DNA from: Sipunculus nudus
Taxonomy: Eukaryota; Annelida; Sipuncula; Golfingiida; Sipunculidae
NCBI GenBank assembly: GCA_026874595.1
Contig: CM049313.1
Span: 22,750,008-22,814,007 of the forward strand
Direction of reading: 5' to 3'
DNA: 64,000 nt
The notes under the pieces were generated by a model that was not told where the DNA came from, made no database searches, and worked only from the letters and a program-made list of their open reading frames with translations. A program made the translations under genes and the position numbers. Positions 49,325 through 60,060 of the stretch are shown piece by piece; position 1 is the first letter of the stretch; each line of letters begins with the position of its first letter.

Positions 49325-50000
49325 AAACACCCCCCCCCCCCCACCACAAAAAAATTACGCTATAACAGGACAGTTGAGTTGCCAAACGGTGGACAACGTC
49401 CGAAAAATAACCAAAAAATCCCAGAGTATTAACAGCAGGGCCCATATCGGTTACCCTCTTGCTGGAAATCACTCACATAAACCCTCCAATCCCCCCCTCC
49501 CCCACATAAATAAATAAATTAGCAAACGGGTAGCTGAGTTGCCAAACGGTGGACAGCACCCGCAAACAGCACCAGGACCCCCCCCCCCCCCCCCCCGGTA
49601 CTTAAAACAACATCATAAGCCCTCCCCCACATGTTATAACCCCCCCCCCCCCCCCTCTACGTCAATACGAAATAAAATAAAATCCATAAACAACACAAAT
49701 CAAAGACAAAGTGCCCAAACCGGGACACTATTATTGTCTGAGATTTATCTATAACACAATCATCCTCAATTAAACCACACACCTAACGTTACCAGACATG
49801 GGATGAGTAACTCGCAGGCTCGGTCGGGTCGCGAGTTACCTCCCCACAAATATATCACAAACAAAATAAAAACAGAAACTACAAGGAACTTAAAACAACA
49901 AATACTAAGAAATATACAATAGTTTATTAAAAACCACAATAACATAAATCGAAGACAAAGTGCCCAAACCGGGACACTATTATTGTCGGAGATTTAATGA
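49325..50000. repeat. Duplicated segments with poly-C runs
   Basis: GAGTTGCCAAACGGTGGACA occurs at about 49376 and 49534. AGACAAAGTGCCCAAACCGG followed by GACACTATTATTGTC occurs at about 49704 and 49953. Poly-C runs of 13-16 lie between (49329, 49579, 49640). These look like repeated parts of one non-coding element. Confidence 0.45.
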
Positions 50001-50699
50001 AAACACCACTCTGAGAAATACATATCCACCGACACAACACCGCTCCACTAACCAATACTAATACACCCTCAATTAGAATAGAACCATACTAAACCCATGT
50101 ATATAAAAAGCACCATACTGTTTTATACACCATTAACTTTTAACAAAAAAAAAAAAAAAAAGAGCACAATTCATGTAAATACACCACCTCACTCATCGTT
50201 TTTCAAGCACACTAACCCACGTTTTTTACGATTTTTACCGGTTTTTCACCCTTTTGTTTTTGTATTTTTCACAATTTCGACGCAATATCTGGTTATCTGA
50301 CGCTCATATATAAGATATATTTATAGAGTTTATTAGTAATTACAGCTTTTTCCAGCAAGACAAGTGGCATGGAAATTGAAGCCGGCCACTAGCAAGTGGA
50401 TGGAAACTGATGCCGCCACCAGCCTCAACTATCCCTGCCCCCTTCCTCTCAGTCTGCGCTTGTATAAAAATACTTCTTATAAGTATTTCCTTTAAAAGTA
50501 CATGATCATAAATATCTCTTAAAAATATTTATGTGATACTTAATATAAAAGTACAAACTGAGAGCCCTACCGGCCGGCCAGATTTCTAACTATAAAGATA
50601 TCTCCTATAGATATCTCCTTTAGGCCAATATAAGGGTAAATGGTCATGAGGTATTTTCTTTAAAAAATCCCATGTGATACTTATAAAATTGTAAAGAAA

Positions 50700-51630
50700 T
50701 CTACGCCCCCCCCCCCCCCCCACCACGGACAACAACTACCCCTGACAACCACCACCAACAGCATCCGACACCGACGCGCAAGTCCAGCGGCAGCCCCCCT
50801 ACACCACCAGCGGAAGATTAGAGGGCACCCAGACGAGCGCACACCCCATCCGCCCACTGACAGCAACTTCCAAGACGACTACCCAGACCTACACCGGGAA
50901 AGCTCCAGACAGACCAGACAAGACCCCCCAACAGTCCTTTTTTAGGACTACCCCCCCCCCCCCCCCCAACAGTCCTATTTAGGACTAAACAATCACTCAT
51001 CGACCTGGCAGCGGACAGACAGACAACTTTAGGTCCGCTGCCTGCCACAAGACCAAGACTTCAAGACCCAAGACCAAGCCTCAAGACCAAGTCAAGACTG
51101 GTAGCCCTGGGACAAGCCAAGAGAAGACAAGACCACCCCGACAGCCGGAACCCAAGTCAAGACAAGTCAAGATTCCCTGACAGTGGGCAAACAGACAACT
51201 TTAGGCCCACTGCTCGGGGACAAGCTGAAGACCAAGCCAAGACAGCCTGCCCGATCCAAGTCACAGGAAGTCCGGCTCTTCGCGGTAGGAGTTGTTCTGT
51301 CGGCGGTCTGGTTTTCCCTGCTTGTGTTCGGGTCTCTCTGTTGTGGTGCGCATTATGCTCGGGGATGTCGCTCGCGACCGGGCTCGTGGGGACAGCGGCT
51401 TTGCTGCTGGTATCCGTGCGGTGAGTGGCCCGCTCGGGGCTTTGTGGGTGTGGATGATGTAGCTTTCTCGGTCACCTGTGCGGGTGCATGCTGGTGGCTC
51501 TTCGCGGCTCCTTGGCTTGGCTTGTGTGGTAATTTTCGGCATCAAAATTATAGTCTAAAGAGACAGGCCGGGGCGGTGGTCCCAGACCACCTCAACCGTG
51601 TCTGTCTGGTGACTCAAATACTAGATCTAG
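50700..51630. other. GC-richer segment with poly-C runs; no gene recognised
   Basis: Base composition shifts to high GC compared with its surroundings. It contains two long C runs (50707-50721, 50951-50967), CAAGACCAAG-type imperfect repeats (about 51040-51170) and an ORF of 150 residues (51183-51635) without a recognisable domain. It ends at a tRNA-like unit. It could be a foreign or recently inserted repeat. Confidence 0.4.
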
Positions 51631-51634
51631 TCTA

Positions 51635-51750
51635 GGGGTGACATAAAAGCGGACCGAACTGTCCCGCTAGTCAAGCTTGCTTTTCTAGCAAAGCGGTTGG
51701 TACGCCGGACTTGTGCGCCACCGACATGGGTTCGAATCCCGGATTGGCCC
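51635..51750 (+). mobile_element. tRNA-like SINE unit, partial
   Basis: GGGGTGACATAAAAGCGGAC start, A box TAGCAAAGCGGTTGG, B box GGTTCGAATCCC. Homologous to 31731-31886 through the B box, then diverges (no CGTAACA end). Confidence 0.65.
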
Positions 51751-51759
51751 AAGCAGCCC

Positions 51760-52880
51760 ATTTAGATTATTGCCCACAGCCAAAAAAGCTGACCCAACCA
51801 TTAGTTGTCAGTCTTCGTGGCCTTCTCTTGAAAAGTAACATATTTGGAAACCATTTTGTTTAGTAATAAATCGACCGACTGAGGTGTTTAATCAGTTAGG
51901 ATAATTCAATGTTTAGCATCCCCGTGGTTTACAATTATGTACCCAGTCTATACATGCCTGTGAAAGAATTCACCTTGCCTTTTAACGGGCCCTAATACGA
52001 TATCTAACGTCCCATAATAGAGACAACCCCTTGAACCTTTATCAAAATATGCAAGAAAAAGCCGATCCCACCGCTTAAAGACTGCTCCTTTTGTTTATAA
52101 AACGTGTTTATAACATGTTGGGAACCCGCCAAAATAATCCAAAGATGTTCGACAAGGAGAGCTGGCGGTAAGTCATATGAACCAGAGTTTTGCTAAGGGC
52201 GTTTTGCAACAAACGATCGTTCAGCTTCGGTACATATGCAACCAACCAGCTTAGGATACATGTTTTTCTTGCTGTTTGTCCCAATTGGCCAATGTACTGT
52301 GTTTACGAACAACTTGCAGATAAACAAACTCAAATATTCGTCACAGAGGCGTTATATGAACCTTTCTTAACGAGAAATACTTAGAATTCACATAACTTCC
52401 ACAGAAATAGATGGTGAATTGTTAGCGTTAAAATGTAAATGGTAAATGCTCCATGGAACATACCTGATAACTATTTTAAAAATTGTAACGTTTCTTTATC
52501 CCATAAATGCTGGGCGAGTTCGCATGCGATCTTAAGTCAATGTCAATGATAGTAAAGTCAACATTCTGCAACACAGAAAAGAGATGAATCATAATTGATT
52601 GCAACTCGGCCATGCATCATGAGATAAACTATTTAGTTCCAGGACCACCCATGAGAGGGCATTACTGGCAAGCTGACAAGATTCGCTCTGACTTGCACTT
52701 GGTGACCTCGTGTCGGAATCATCCGTGGTATTCGTCAAAAGATCCTTTGTTTTCTAATGTTTGCTTATTTACGCGAAAGAGAACTAGGACACTGTCATGT
52801 TTTTGAACTTACGGATTCTACGAACATACATAGAGTATGTAAACAACACAACCTGTTTTATTCAGTTGCCAACTTACAAA
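51760..52880. other. Intergenic DNA upstream of gene E; no gene seen
   Basis: Short ORFs only, without domains or cluster motifs. Confidence 0.4.
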
Positions 52881-52896
52881 CATCCGTTTGTGTTCA

Positions 52897-52905
52897 GGAT
52901 ATAAG
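52897..52905 (+). promoter_or_regulatory. Gene E TATA box
   Basis: GGATATAAGATACAGGTG, about 100 bp before the ATG, the same spacing as in gene A. The CACCC/E-box block of genes A, C and D is not obvious here. Confidence 0.45.
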
Positions 52906-53000
52906 ATACAGGTGCGTCTTGTGTTAAATGACACAGATCACCTATGTTATAGATATATGCATGTGTCACAGGAACCATTTGTAGTAAACCTGCTCTCAAA

Positions 53001-56000
53001 ATGAAAAGTAACTTGATCATTGGACTTGCAATTCTTGTAGCGCTGGCACAGATAGCACGTAAGTAGCAGGCTCAAATCTCAGCCTTTGAGCTGTTATAAT
53101 TATCCCATTGCAACGAAGTTGCAGTAGGCTATAAAGTAACGCCTCCATTCGTGCGTCCGTTCTTCCGCCCCTCCGTCTGTGCAGAATAGGCTGTTTATCA
53201 TTATTTTTGTGGACCGATTTTTAGCCAAACCGTCTGACCAAAACTTTCATCTTGGATATTTGACTCACCTATACCCATAGACGAAGAACCCTATCGATTT
53301 TGAGGTCACAACGTCAAAGATCAAGAACACAGGACCCACTTCTTGAAAAAGCTTGTGGACCCATTTTAAGCCAGACCGTTCGTCTAAAACCTTTCATCTT
53401 GCACATACTGTATTTCCTTGGTCAGACGCCTGTGCATTTATTTTTTCAGACCCTGCTTTGACCCGGCGTCTAAACAAGGCCGGCTTATATTTAAGGCTAG
53501 CGTTTATAAAAAAAAAATAACTGGTTTATTGCGAAATAATATACAAACTGAATCTGCCTATCCATGCGATTTAATGCATTCAACATAAAATAACACAAAA
53601 AAATACCCTAAAAGAAGTTCCTTTCTTTGTAGACTATAGAGATTAATGCATATACTCTTAACCATATCAAATTGACTTTCGTCTGCTCAAAGTCCTGTAA
53701 GAGGCGCTTTTTATTGAAATGCACACTTCTCGAACTATAAATGATCTATAAAAAATATGACTATTTCATAATATTGTCAAAATTAAAGCGAATCCTTCAC
53801 GTCACTGAAGCAAGAAAGCCTATTTCTCTTCCCTTAAGTCAAGCTACGGAAATCACTTACAACTAAATCAGGCCAGCTTAGATATATACCATGTCCTATT
53901 GTGTCTGTGTGTAATGTTATACTGCTCGTAATACTGCTAATAGCAAGACAGTTTAATTACCTCAGGTATACAATGTTGATTAGTTTTTTTTTATTTTATT
54001 TTTATTTTCCCAGCTGGACGACATGATGAAACGGGGGACGAAAAGTTAACAGCTAAGAGGCTGGAAAGAATACATCGTACACATGCGTGAGTTATTTATA
54101 AAATGATTTTTTTTTTTCATATTTGAAAGTGTGGATGTTTATGTTAAAGTGTAGTGATATCCTCTAACCAGACTGTCTGACTTCTCAATAAAAAAACAAA
54201 CTTTTAATGGGTGTTTCTTCATTAGATGAGACATCTCTAGTGTTATTATGAGATTTTTTTTAGTGTGTCAGATACTGATGGGCCCTCTGTTACATTTACA
54301 AGGCAGCACCCTTTGTTTTCATGTTGTGTTTCATAGTGTCAGGGCATTCTAATATTTTTTTCATATTAGTAGGTCTTTTGTTTCTTTACAAAGTAATTTA
54401 ACTCTGTTTAAAATATAGTTAATATACAGTGACGTTAAAATCTTCCATGTGAAATTCTAAGACCTCGCAGTAAAACAAAACTAGTACAAGATGGTTGTTT
54501 AAACCAACAACAGGTGTTGGACGGAAAGTGTATCTCTTCTATCAAAGCATACACTGTCATTTAAATCAAATGGATTAATTTACGAATAAAACCACTCAAA
54601 GAACCGTGATGAATGTGACTGCTAGCTCAGAACAAGAAAATATAAATAGTACAATACAGTGAAACGTATAGGCAAAGCATCCGTTATTGGCGATAGAAGT
54701 TTATTGGTTTGCCTATACATTTGGTTGTATTGCATGCAGTATCCCTTCACTCATATCTGGAGATGCGCTCACTTAAAGTTAAGACCTTGACTGAGGAGTT
54801 CATGCGAGTTAGAACTACCCAAAGCCTTCTTTAATCTTGACTGCAGAGTGCACATGCTAAATCAACCGGCAATCGAGCCGTGAATGCACGGACTTGATAG
54901 ACTTTTATGAACTGATTGGCCAACTATGATTCTTCATCAAAATTCCTAGTGCGGTTCTTAAATTATATAGCAAGCCAATCTGACAGTCGGTGGACTCTTA
55001 TGTCAGAGGGGCAAAATGCCCCCCCCCCCCCCCCTTCATGACCAACCTCCGTACAAAGTCAAATGTCTATTAAACCAATAATATGACCCAGCCAGTGAGT
55101 ACGGACTTTAAGCAGGTTTTGCCTGACAATTGACCCAGTCAGCGCCTGATTTGGGTGATTAGTATAACGTAAACAACATGTGACTCCTGATCCCTTGGGA
55201 CTCGTGTCTTATTTCAGCATGCAATAATGGTTAACCGAAAAGACCACAACAAGTGTCCCTGCACTATCATCGTGCTTTTATGTATTTAGCTATTCTTGCA
55301 GCAGTTGTATCACGTAAACTATCAATGGTAGCACGTGCACAAGATTTGTTTATAATTTTGCAATACCGCGTCACAAATATTACACCGCAAATAGGTCCGC
55401 AGGTTTATCAATATAACAAATATGTTTCACGGACAAATGCCGTTTGTTGGTTATATTTGGAATGGATGTTGTCGAAGCATACTTTATATTTGCCTGAATT
55501 ATTGTAATTTTTAAGTGCGGGAGAAAAAAAGCTTGCGTTCGATTGGGAATAGTGCCTTGCGCACATTGATTTGCAAGAGGTCTATCCCCTTCTTAGACGC
55601 GATCTCGGGTGAGGAGAATGTGCCCATCACTGCACTTGCACATGACCTTTTTTGTGACGCCGCCCAGCACACAAAGACATCAATGCAAGCACGCACCTCT
55701 GAGAGATTAATTTAATGACTTTTTATATTTTTCAGTCGACAGTTTCACCCAGGACTTGAAGAAGACCAAAAACAGAAAGTAGATGAAACCCTGGCGGACA
55801 CGTCTGGTACAAATGGTCGAACTTCTCGCTGCATGAAATTCCCAAAGACATGTGGATTTTGGAACCGCTGTTGCAGTGCTTATGTCTGCGACCCCGAAAC
55901 TAGCAAATGTGTGGGCTGTCTCAACAGAGGTCACAAATGTACCACCATTGACAGCAGGTGTTGCTATGGTTACTGCAAGAAGCGGTGGTACCAATGGAAC

Positions 56001-56015
56001 GGAGTCTGCGCATGA
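53001..56015 (+). CDS. Gene E: double-knot peptide precursor with short propeptide (3 exons)
   Basis: Exons 53001-53058, 54014-54086, 55736-56015 (411 nt, 136 aa), GT-AG and in phase. Exon 1 again has 58 nt (MKSNLIIGLAILVALAQIA). Exon 2 is 73 nt, longer than in the other genes, and lacks the EYYERSLKEE motif. The propeptide is short and only mildly acidic, without repeats. RTSR (72-75) lies directly before the first cysteine. The 61-residue tail has the full 12-cysteine pattern: C-x6-C-x5-CC-x4-C-x6-C, Val-Gly, C-x6-C-x6-CC-x3-C-x10-C. It is a diverged member, useful as the outgroup for the expanded acidic forms. Intron 1 carries a dispersed repeat shared with 9371-9829. Confidence 0.85.
53103..53410. 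mobile_element. Dispersed repeat (TAACGCCTCCATTCGTGCGT family)
   Basis: Same family as 9371-9829: AGTAACGCCTCCATTCGTGC, then GTGGACCGATTTTTAGCC and CCTTTCATCTTGCACATA. In intron 1 of gene E. Confidence 0.5.
53408..53500. repeat. Dispersed repeat fragment (TCAGACGCC / CGGCGTCTAA)
   Basis: TTTCCTTGGTCAGACGCCTG and ACCCGGCGTCTAAACAAGGC resemble a short interspersed element I have seen in other animal genomes; class uncertain. Confidence 0.3.
54652..54732. repeat. Imperfect hairpin, ~25-bp arms
   Basis: The left arm CAATACAGTGAAACGTATAG-GCAAA is nearly the reverse complement of the right arm TTTGCCTATACATTTGG-TTGTATTG, with a ~30-base loop. It could be a small MITE or a structured RNA; nothing else identifies it. 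In gene E intron 2. Confidence 0.45.
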
Positions 56016-56151
56016 CGCGTTGTCCTTAGTGCACAACACTCAAATTTTACATGGGAATCCAACATTTTTAGATGTAATGATATATTTTATAGTCATAAAA
56101 ATAATAGTTTTGTATCATTGTTATCGGTGCAAATATTTGTATAGAATGAAG

Positions 56152-56157
56152 AATAAA
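56152..56157 (+). terminator. Gene E polyadenylation signal
   Basis: AATAAA followed by A-rich sequence, 137 bp after the stop. Confidence 0.5.
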
Positions 56158-56833
56158 AAATAATATAAAAATCTACTATGTTTGTTATTCATTGCTTTAC
56201 TGAAGACAAATCAAACTCCTACGTTTGGGAGACTATATATGCTTATTCCAACATGAGTTGTAAAATCGCGTAGAAAATTGTGAAAATTGATGTGTAGTTA
56301 ACGTGACAAGCTGAATGCTGAAAGCTTCGATATCTATGGACAGGTTAATTGGAGAGGAAGGCACATTGTCGCTGTACATGCCATGGTCATATTAATACAC
56401 ACAGGTGTCGGGTTGCCGCCCCACAGTCCAACTCAATCGGTCCCCCGTAGACGACCTTTGCTCAAAGGTAATTATAGTTTATGCTTTAACCTAGAGGTGG
56501 CAGCACAAATGTGTTTGTGTGTGTGTGTGTGGGAGAGGGTGTTGTAATCCTCCCGGAATGTAATTCTGTCGAACACACACTTGAATGTCACCCAGTGGAC
56601 ACACACACACCCTCACAGACACATATATATATATATATATATATATATGTATTACCTTCTCCTTTAACAAGTGCCTTGCCAGGGATTAAATACATAATGT
56701 ACACATCGTGTCCTTGATATTATCAGTTCTCTGAATTTCCCACAATCACAGCTTAACAAATGTTTGTGTAATGTTATCCAGTTATATGTAGTCTGGATCC
56801 GCTTGTATATATATATTTCTTTATACTAACCAC

Positions 56834-56881
56834 ATTCACCTGATGATCGGGTCGCACCCCGTGAAACAGACTGTTGTGAAT
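56834..56881 (+). ncRNA. Hammerhead ribozyme candidate, second copy
   Basis: Nearly identical to 26051-26098 (one difference in the stem II loop). Stem I is ATTCAC/GTGAAT (56834-56839 with 56876-56881); core CTGATGA (56840-56846); U17 at 56875. It is followed by GTTGTTTTTCTCCAGAGTTA and a TA tract as at 26.1 kb. Confidence 0.5.
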
Positions 56882-56931
56882 TAACAGTGTTGTTTTTCTC
56901 CAGAGTTATATGTATATATATATATACTAGG

Positions 56932-57010
56932 CCTGAGAATTGCAAAGGGGTCTTCGATTCAATTCGATTATCGGTTAATGCCTTTCGATTCGATTCTCGA
57001 TTCGATTATT
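56932..57010. repeat. TTCGATTCGATT-rich low-complexity element
   Basis: Begins TAGGCCTGAGAATTGCAAAG and continues with degenerate TTCGATT repeats; similar in style to 36735-36860. Confidence 0.35.
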
Positions 57011-57180
57011 GTATACATCCTGAGAGACGTTCATCTACTTAAAGTTTTCATCCCATAAAATGCTATAAGATTTAGATTATTATATACCTGAGATTTATTC
57101 CTGAGAAGGAAATAAAGGGAAATTCTTTGTTAAATAACAAGTTTTCACGGTTTGACACGGTTTGAGACCAATTTTTCGAA

Positions 57181-57182
<2 letters not shown>

Positions 57183-57246
<64 letters not shown>
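57183..57246. repeat. (TA)n microsatellite
   Basis: About 62 bp of TA alternation with one CA interruption, continuing as TA-rich sequence to about 57305. Confidence 0.9.
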
Positions 57247-57506
57247 ATACATATACAACGTATATAATATATATATATAATACATATATATATTCATATA
57301 TATGTAAACAGAGAGAAAAAAATACGAAAAATAGTTACATAGACAGAAAAATTAAATTTTGTTTGATCTTTTGTAGGATATCTGTAAGACTACATTGAAA
57401 TATACATGAATCATGCATGAGATAGAGAAAGATGGGCGGGGATGGGGGGGGGGGGAGAAGAGAGAGAGATATATATGAAGTATGAATGCACATGAATGGC
57501 TATTCA

Positions 57507-57510
<4 letters not shown>

Positions 57511-57591
<81 letters not shown>
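57511..57591. repeat. Compound (CT)n-(TA)n microsatellite
   Basis: CT alternation 57511-57549 passes into TA alternation to 57591. Confidence 0.9.
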
Positions 57592-57595
<4 letters not shown>

Positions 57596-57599
57596 TGCT

Positions 57600-58725
57600 T
57601 TGGGGAAGTCGCTATAGAAGCGACGTCAATCACAAACAATGCTGCGCCTCATCCAGTGGCTGAACATGCAGCGCCATCTGTCGAATTAAGAACGAAGCTA
57701 ACTGGTGATTCAGGTGTAAATTAAATAATGAACGGACTATATTCTAGCAATGTATAAATACAGAATGAAAATTTACTGATTAAATTGCGCGTTCAGGTGA
57801 CACTAAATATTGAATTACAGCGATATCTTTTCCATTATAAATTGGTGAGAGACTGGAGACACCAATCAATTTCGCCATTGGCGCCGGAAAAAGTAATTCA
57901 CTAAAAAGCGAAGGGCGTCCGTTCATAATATGCAGTCCTCATAATACACGAATACGAAGATAAATTTCTAACAATTTGGCTATATCATATCATGCCGTTT
58001 CAGTATACTCAGAGGGTAGGTAGGTCTATATGCAAGGGGGAGGGCAGAGGAATATATCGACTCACTAGGCAAAATAACTTATGTTCCTTTGGATCAATAA
58101 GGCATTAGTTGTGACCCGGCTTTTGGGTTTTTGGTACAACAAATTGTTATTATAACTTTTGGTAAGGGATTCGTAGTTTTTTTCTACCAAAGAAATAAGT
58201 TAATCAAGAATTGTAACGGTTTATCGTGAAATTTCCTGCTTTGACTGAATCAAATGTTGATCAGGATCGTGAAGCTGATTTTAGATCTGAATTAATTTTT
58301 AAAGGGTATGATATCAGGCATGTTGACTATACGCGACTTATTTTTTCTCTTCAAACTATTATGGTATCTGCAAATATTTCATTTTAAAACCATGTGCTAA
58401 CTCCTGTAAACAAATGGAAATAAACTTACACCTGCCGCGACCGGTGACGCAAAACAAACATAGCGCACAAACTTGAATGAACGCATGGACGTTGTAGCCG
58501 ATGGGATGTTCGGGATTTACATGCCAACAAGTAATTTCTGTGTCATAAGCGCTTGTCTACTTTCAGTATGCCTTAACCCTAGCAGCTGAAGCAGTCGAAT
58601 GGTTTTATGCTCCGCTCTCTGTTACTGTAACAGGCCGCTTGGTGTAAGGAAGACTAATCAAGACATTGTAATTAAGTGCAGACACCGATTCAGTGATACC
58701 AGCACTTGTGGCAATATCGTGTCGT
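57600..58725. other. Intergenic DNA between gene E and the minus-strand paralogue; no gene seen
   Basis: Short ORFs only; no cluster motif on either strand. Confidence 0.4.
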
Positions 58726-58730
58726 CAGCA

Positions 58731-58926
58731 TTATCGATTGACCGTGGTACAGAGAGAACCTCTTGAGGTACACTCCACACAGGTTTCGGTTGCAGGGTTG
58801 CAGATGGTCGAACCACAACAACGGCCCAGACCGCCGCATCCTTCCTCGATTGTCTTACACGCTACGAGGAAACGTCCATAAGGCTTCCGGTCCTCATATT
58901 TGTCTGCTTCCGGGTCATCCAGTGCA
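58731..58926 (-). pseudogene. Minus-strand cluster paralogue, terminal exon, truncated after eight cysteines
   Basis: Read on the minus strand, an acceptor TTTACTGCAG is followed at 58926 by a phase-2 exon starting ALDDPEADKYED, like the exon 3 start of genes A and C. The first knot module is complete (C-x6-C-x5-CC-x4-C-x6-C), then Val-Glu and C-x6-C, after which a TAA stop (58733-58731) removes the last four cysteines. The following ~45 nt contain two Cys codons in another frame, suggesting that a frameshift or small indel caused the truncation. The usual R-x-x-R site is not clear (only a single Arg-Phe boundary). No exon 1 or 2 was found on this strand up to the window end. It is probably a decaying copy, but an expressed short form cannot be excluded. 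Confidence 0.6.
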
Positions 58927-59149
58927 CTGCAGTAAATGTGTGAAATACACGTATTTCCTAAACCTTTCAGTAAATGCACGAATTTATATATCTTTGTACA
59001 AAATTGGTACAAAATGAAAAATGCATTTCAGTGCACGTGTTTGCGACCCCTGTTTAAACATATATATATATTTTATATATAATATATATTATATATATCT
59101 ATATATATATATAATCATTTTATATAGTTAATATAACTGGTTGTATGAT

Positions 59150-59553
59150 CCATACAATGTACCAAAATATTGTCAAAGATTGTTTTATACATTTGTTGTA
59201 CAAAGTGTGGTAATCTTCAGTATTATCTGCTGGTGGAATAATTTGAGTGTCGCTAAAAAAGAAAGGTTTGAAAGAACGAGGAAAACTGCAGGACGTATTA
59301 TTGGTGTAGACTTGGAAAACTTTAAAAGCATGTATTGTCTAAAGGTACTGAGTAAGTTTAAAACCACAATGAGAAGTTAGCATCCGCTGAGTGGAGCAAT
59401 CTGGAAGACGTAAACAGTCCATTATGTGCAAAACAAATCGTTTCAGGGACTCATTCATGCCCAGTGCAGTGCGTTAGTTCAATAAGCATATGTTAAGCAT
59501 TAATATGTTTTCTAGTTGTTAATCATATGCTTTTTACACAGTATTGTTATTAC

Positions 59554-59587
<34 letters not shown>

Positions 59588-59695
59588 ATTATTTTTTATA
59601 TTATATATTATATTTTCTTAGTTGTGCCACATATCAGTTGCTTGAAACCCAAATTGCGTATTGGCAATAAATGATGTCTAATCTTATCTTAAATA
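59150..59695 (+). pseudogene. Non-LTR retrotransposon 3' end (RT tail)
   Basis: The frame ending at 59380 carries LFYTFVVQSVVIFSIICWWN, then LSVAKKERFERTRKTAGRIIG, the C-terminal region after the RT domain in many CR1/L2/RTE-like elements. The 3' flank includes (ATT)n at about 59548-59586 and ends in CAATAAATGATGTCTAATCT and TTATCTT, which resembles a short-repeat 3' terminus of such elements. Heavily 5'-truncated, with no RT catalytic motif left. Confidence 0.55.
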
Positions 59696-60060
59696 TTGTC
59701 AAACGTTGTTACAAGAAAATGTCAAATAATTCTTTTTACATTAACTCAAAACTTAACATTTAAAATGATTCAGACAGAAAGAGTCTTTCATTCCTGTGAT
59801 AGCCTTTTATTTACCTCTGATAATTTGTCCATTCCAAGTCATGTGACATTGGTCTTTACATTAGATAAAGATCACATTCTTGCTTCGTAAATTTATTTCC
59901 GCGATCTCAATATTATATTGTTTTAAATTGGTAGGATATATTTTGAAGGAAGCTTTTGTTTTATTTTTAAGACATATTTGGAATATAGATTAAGAGAAAA
60001 AACATGTATATTTTACAGTTAATCTGTGAAATCAGTATGTGGTAGCATTACGCAAAATGC

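Noticed and set aside
51183-51635. A 150-residue ORF in the GC-rich block
   Set aside because: No recognisable domain; composition follows the local GC bias and the ORF begins in repeat-like sequence.
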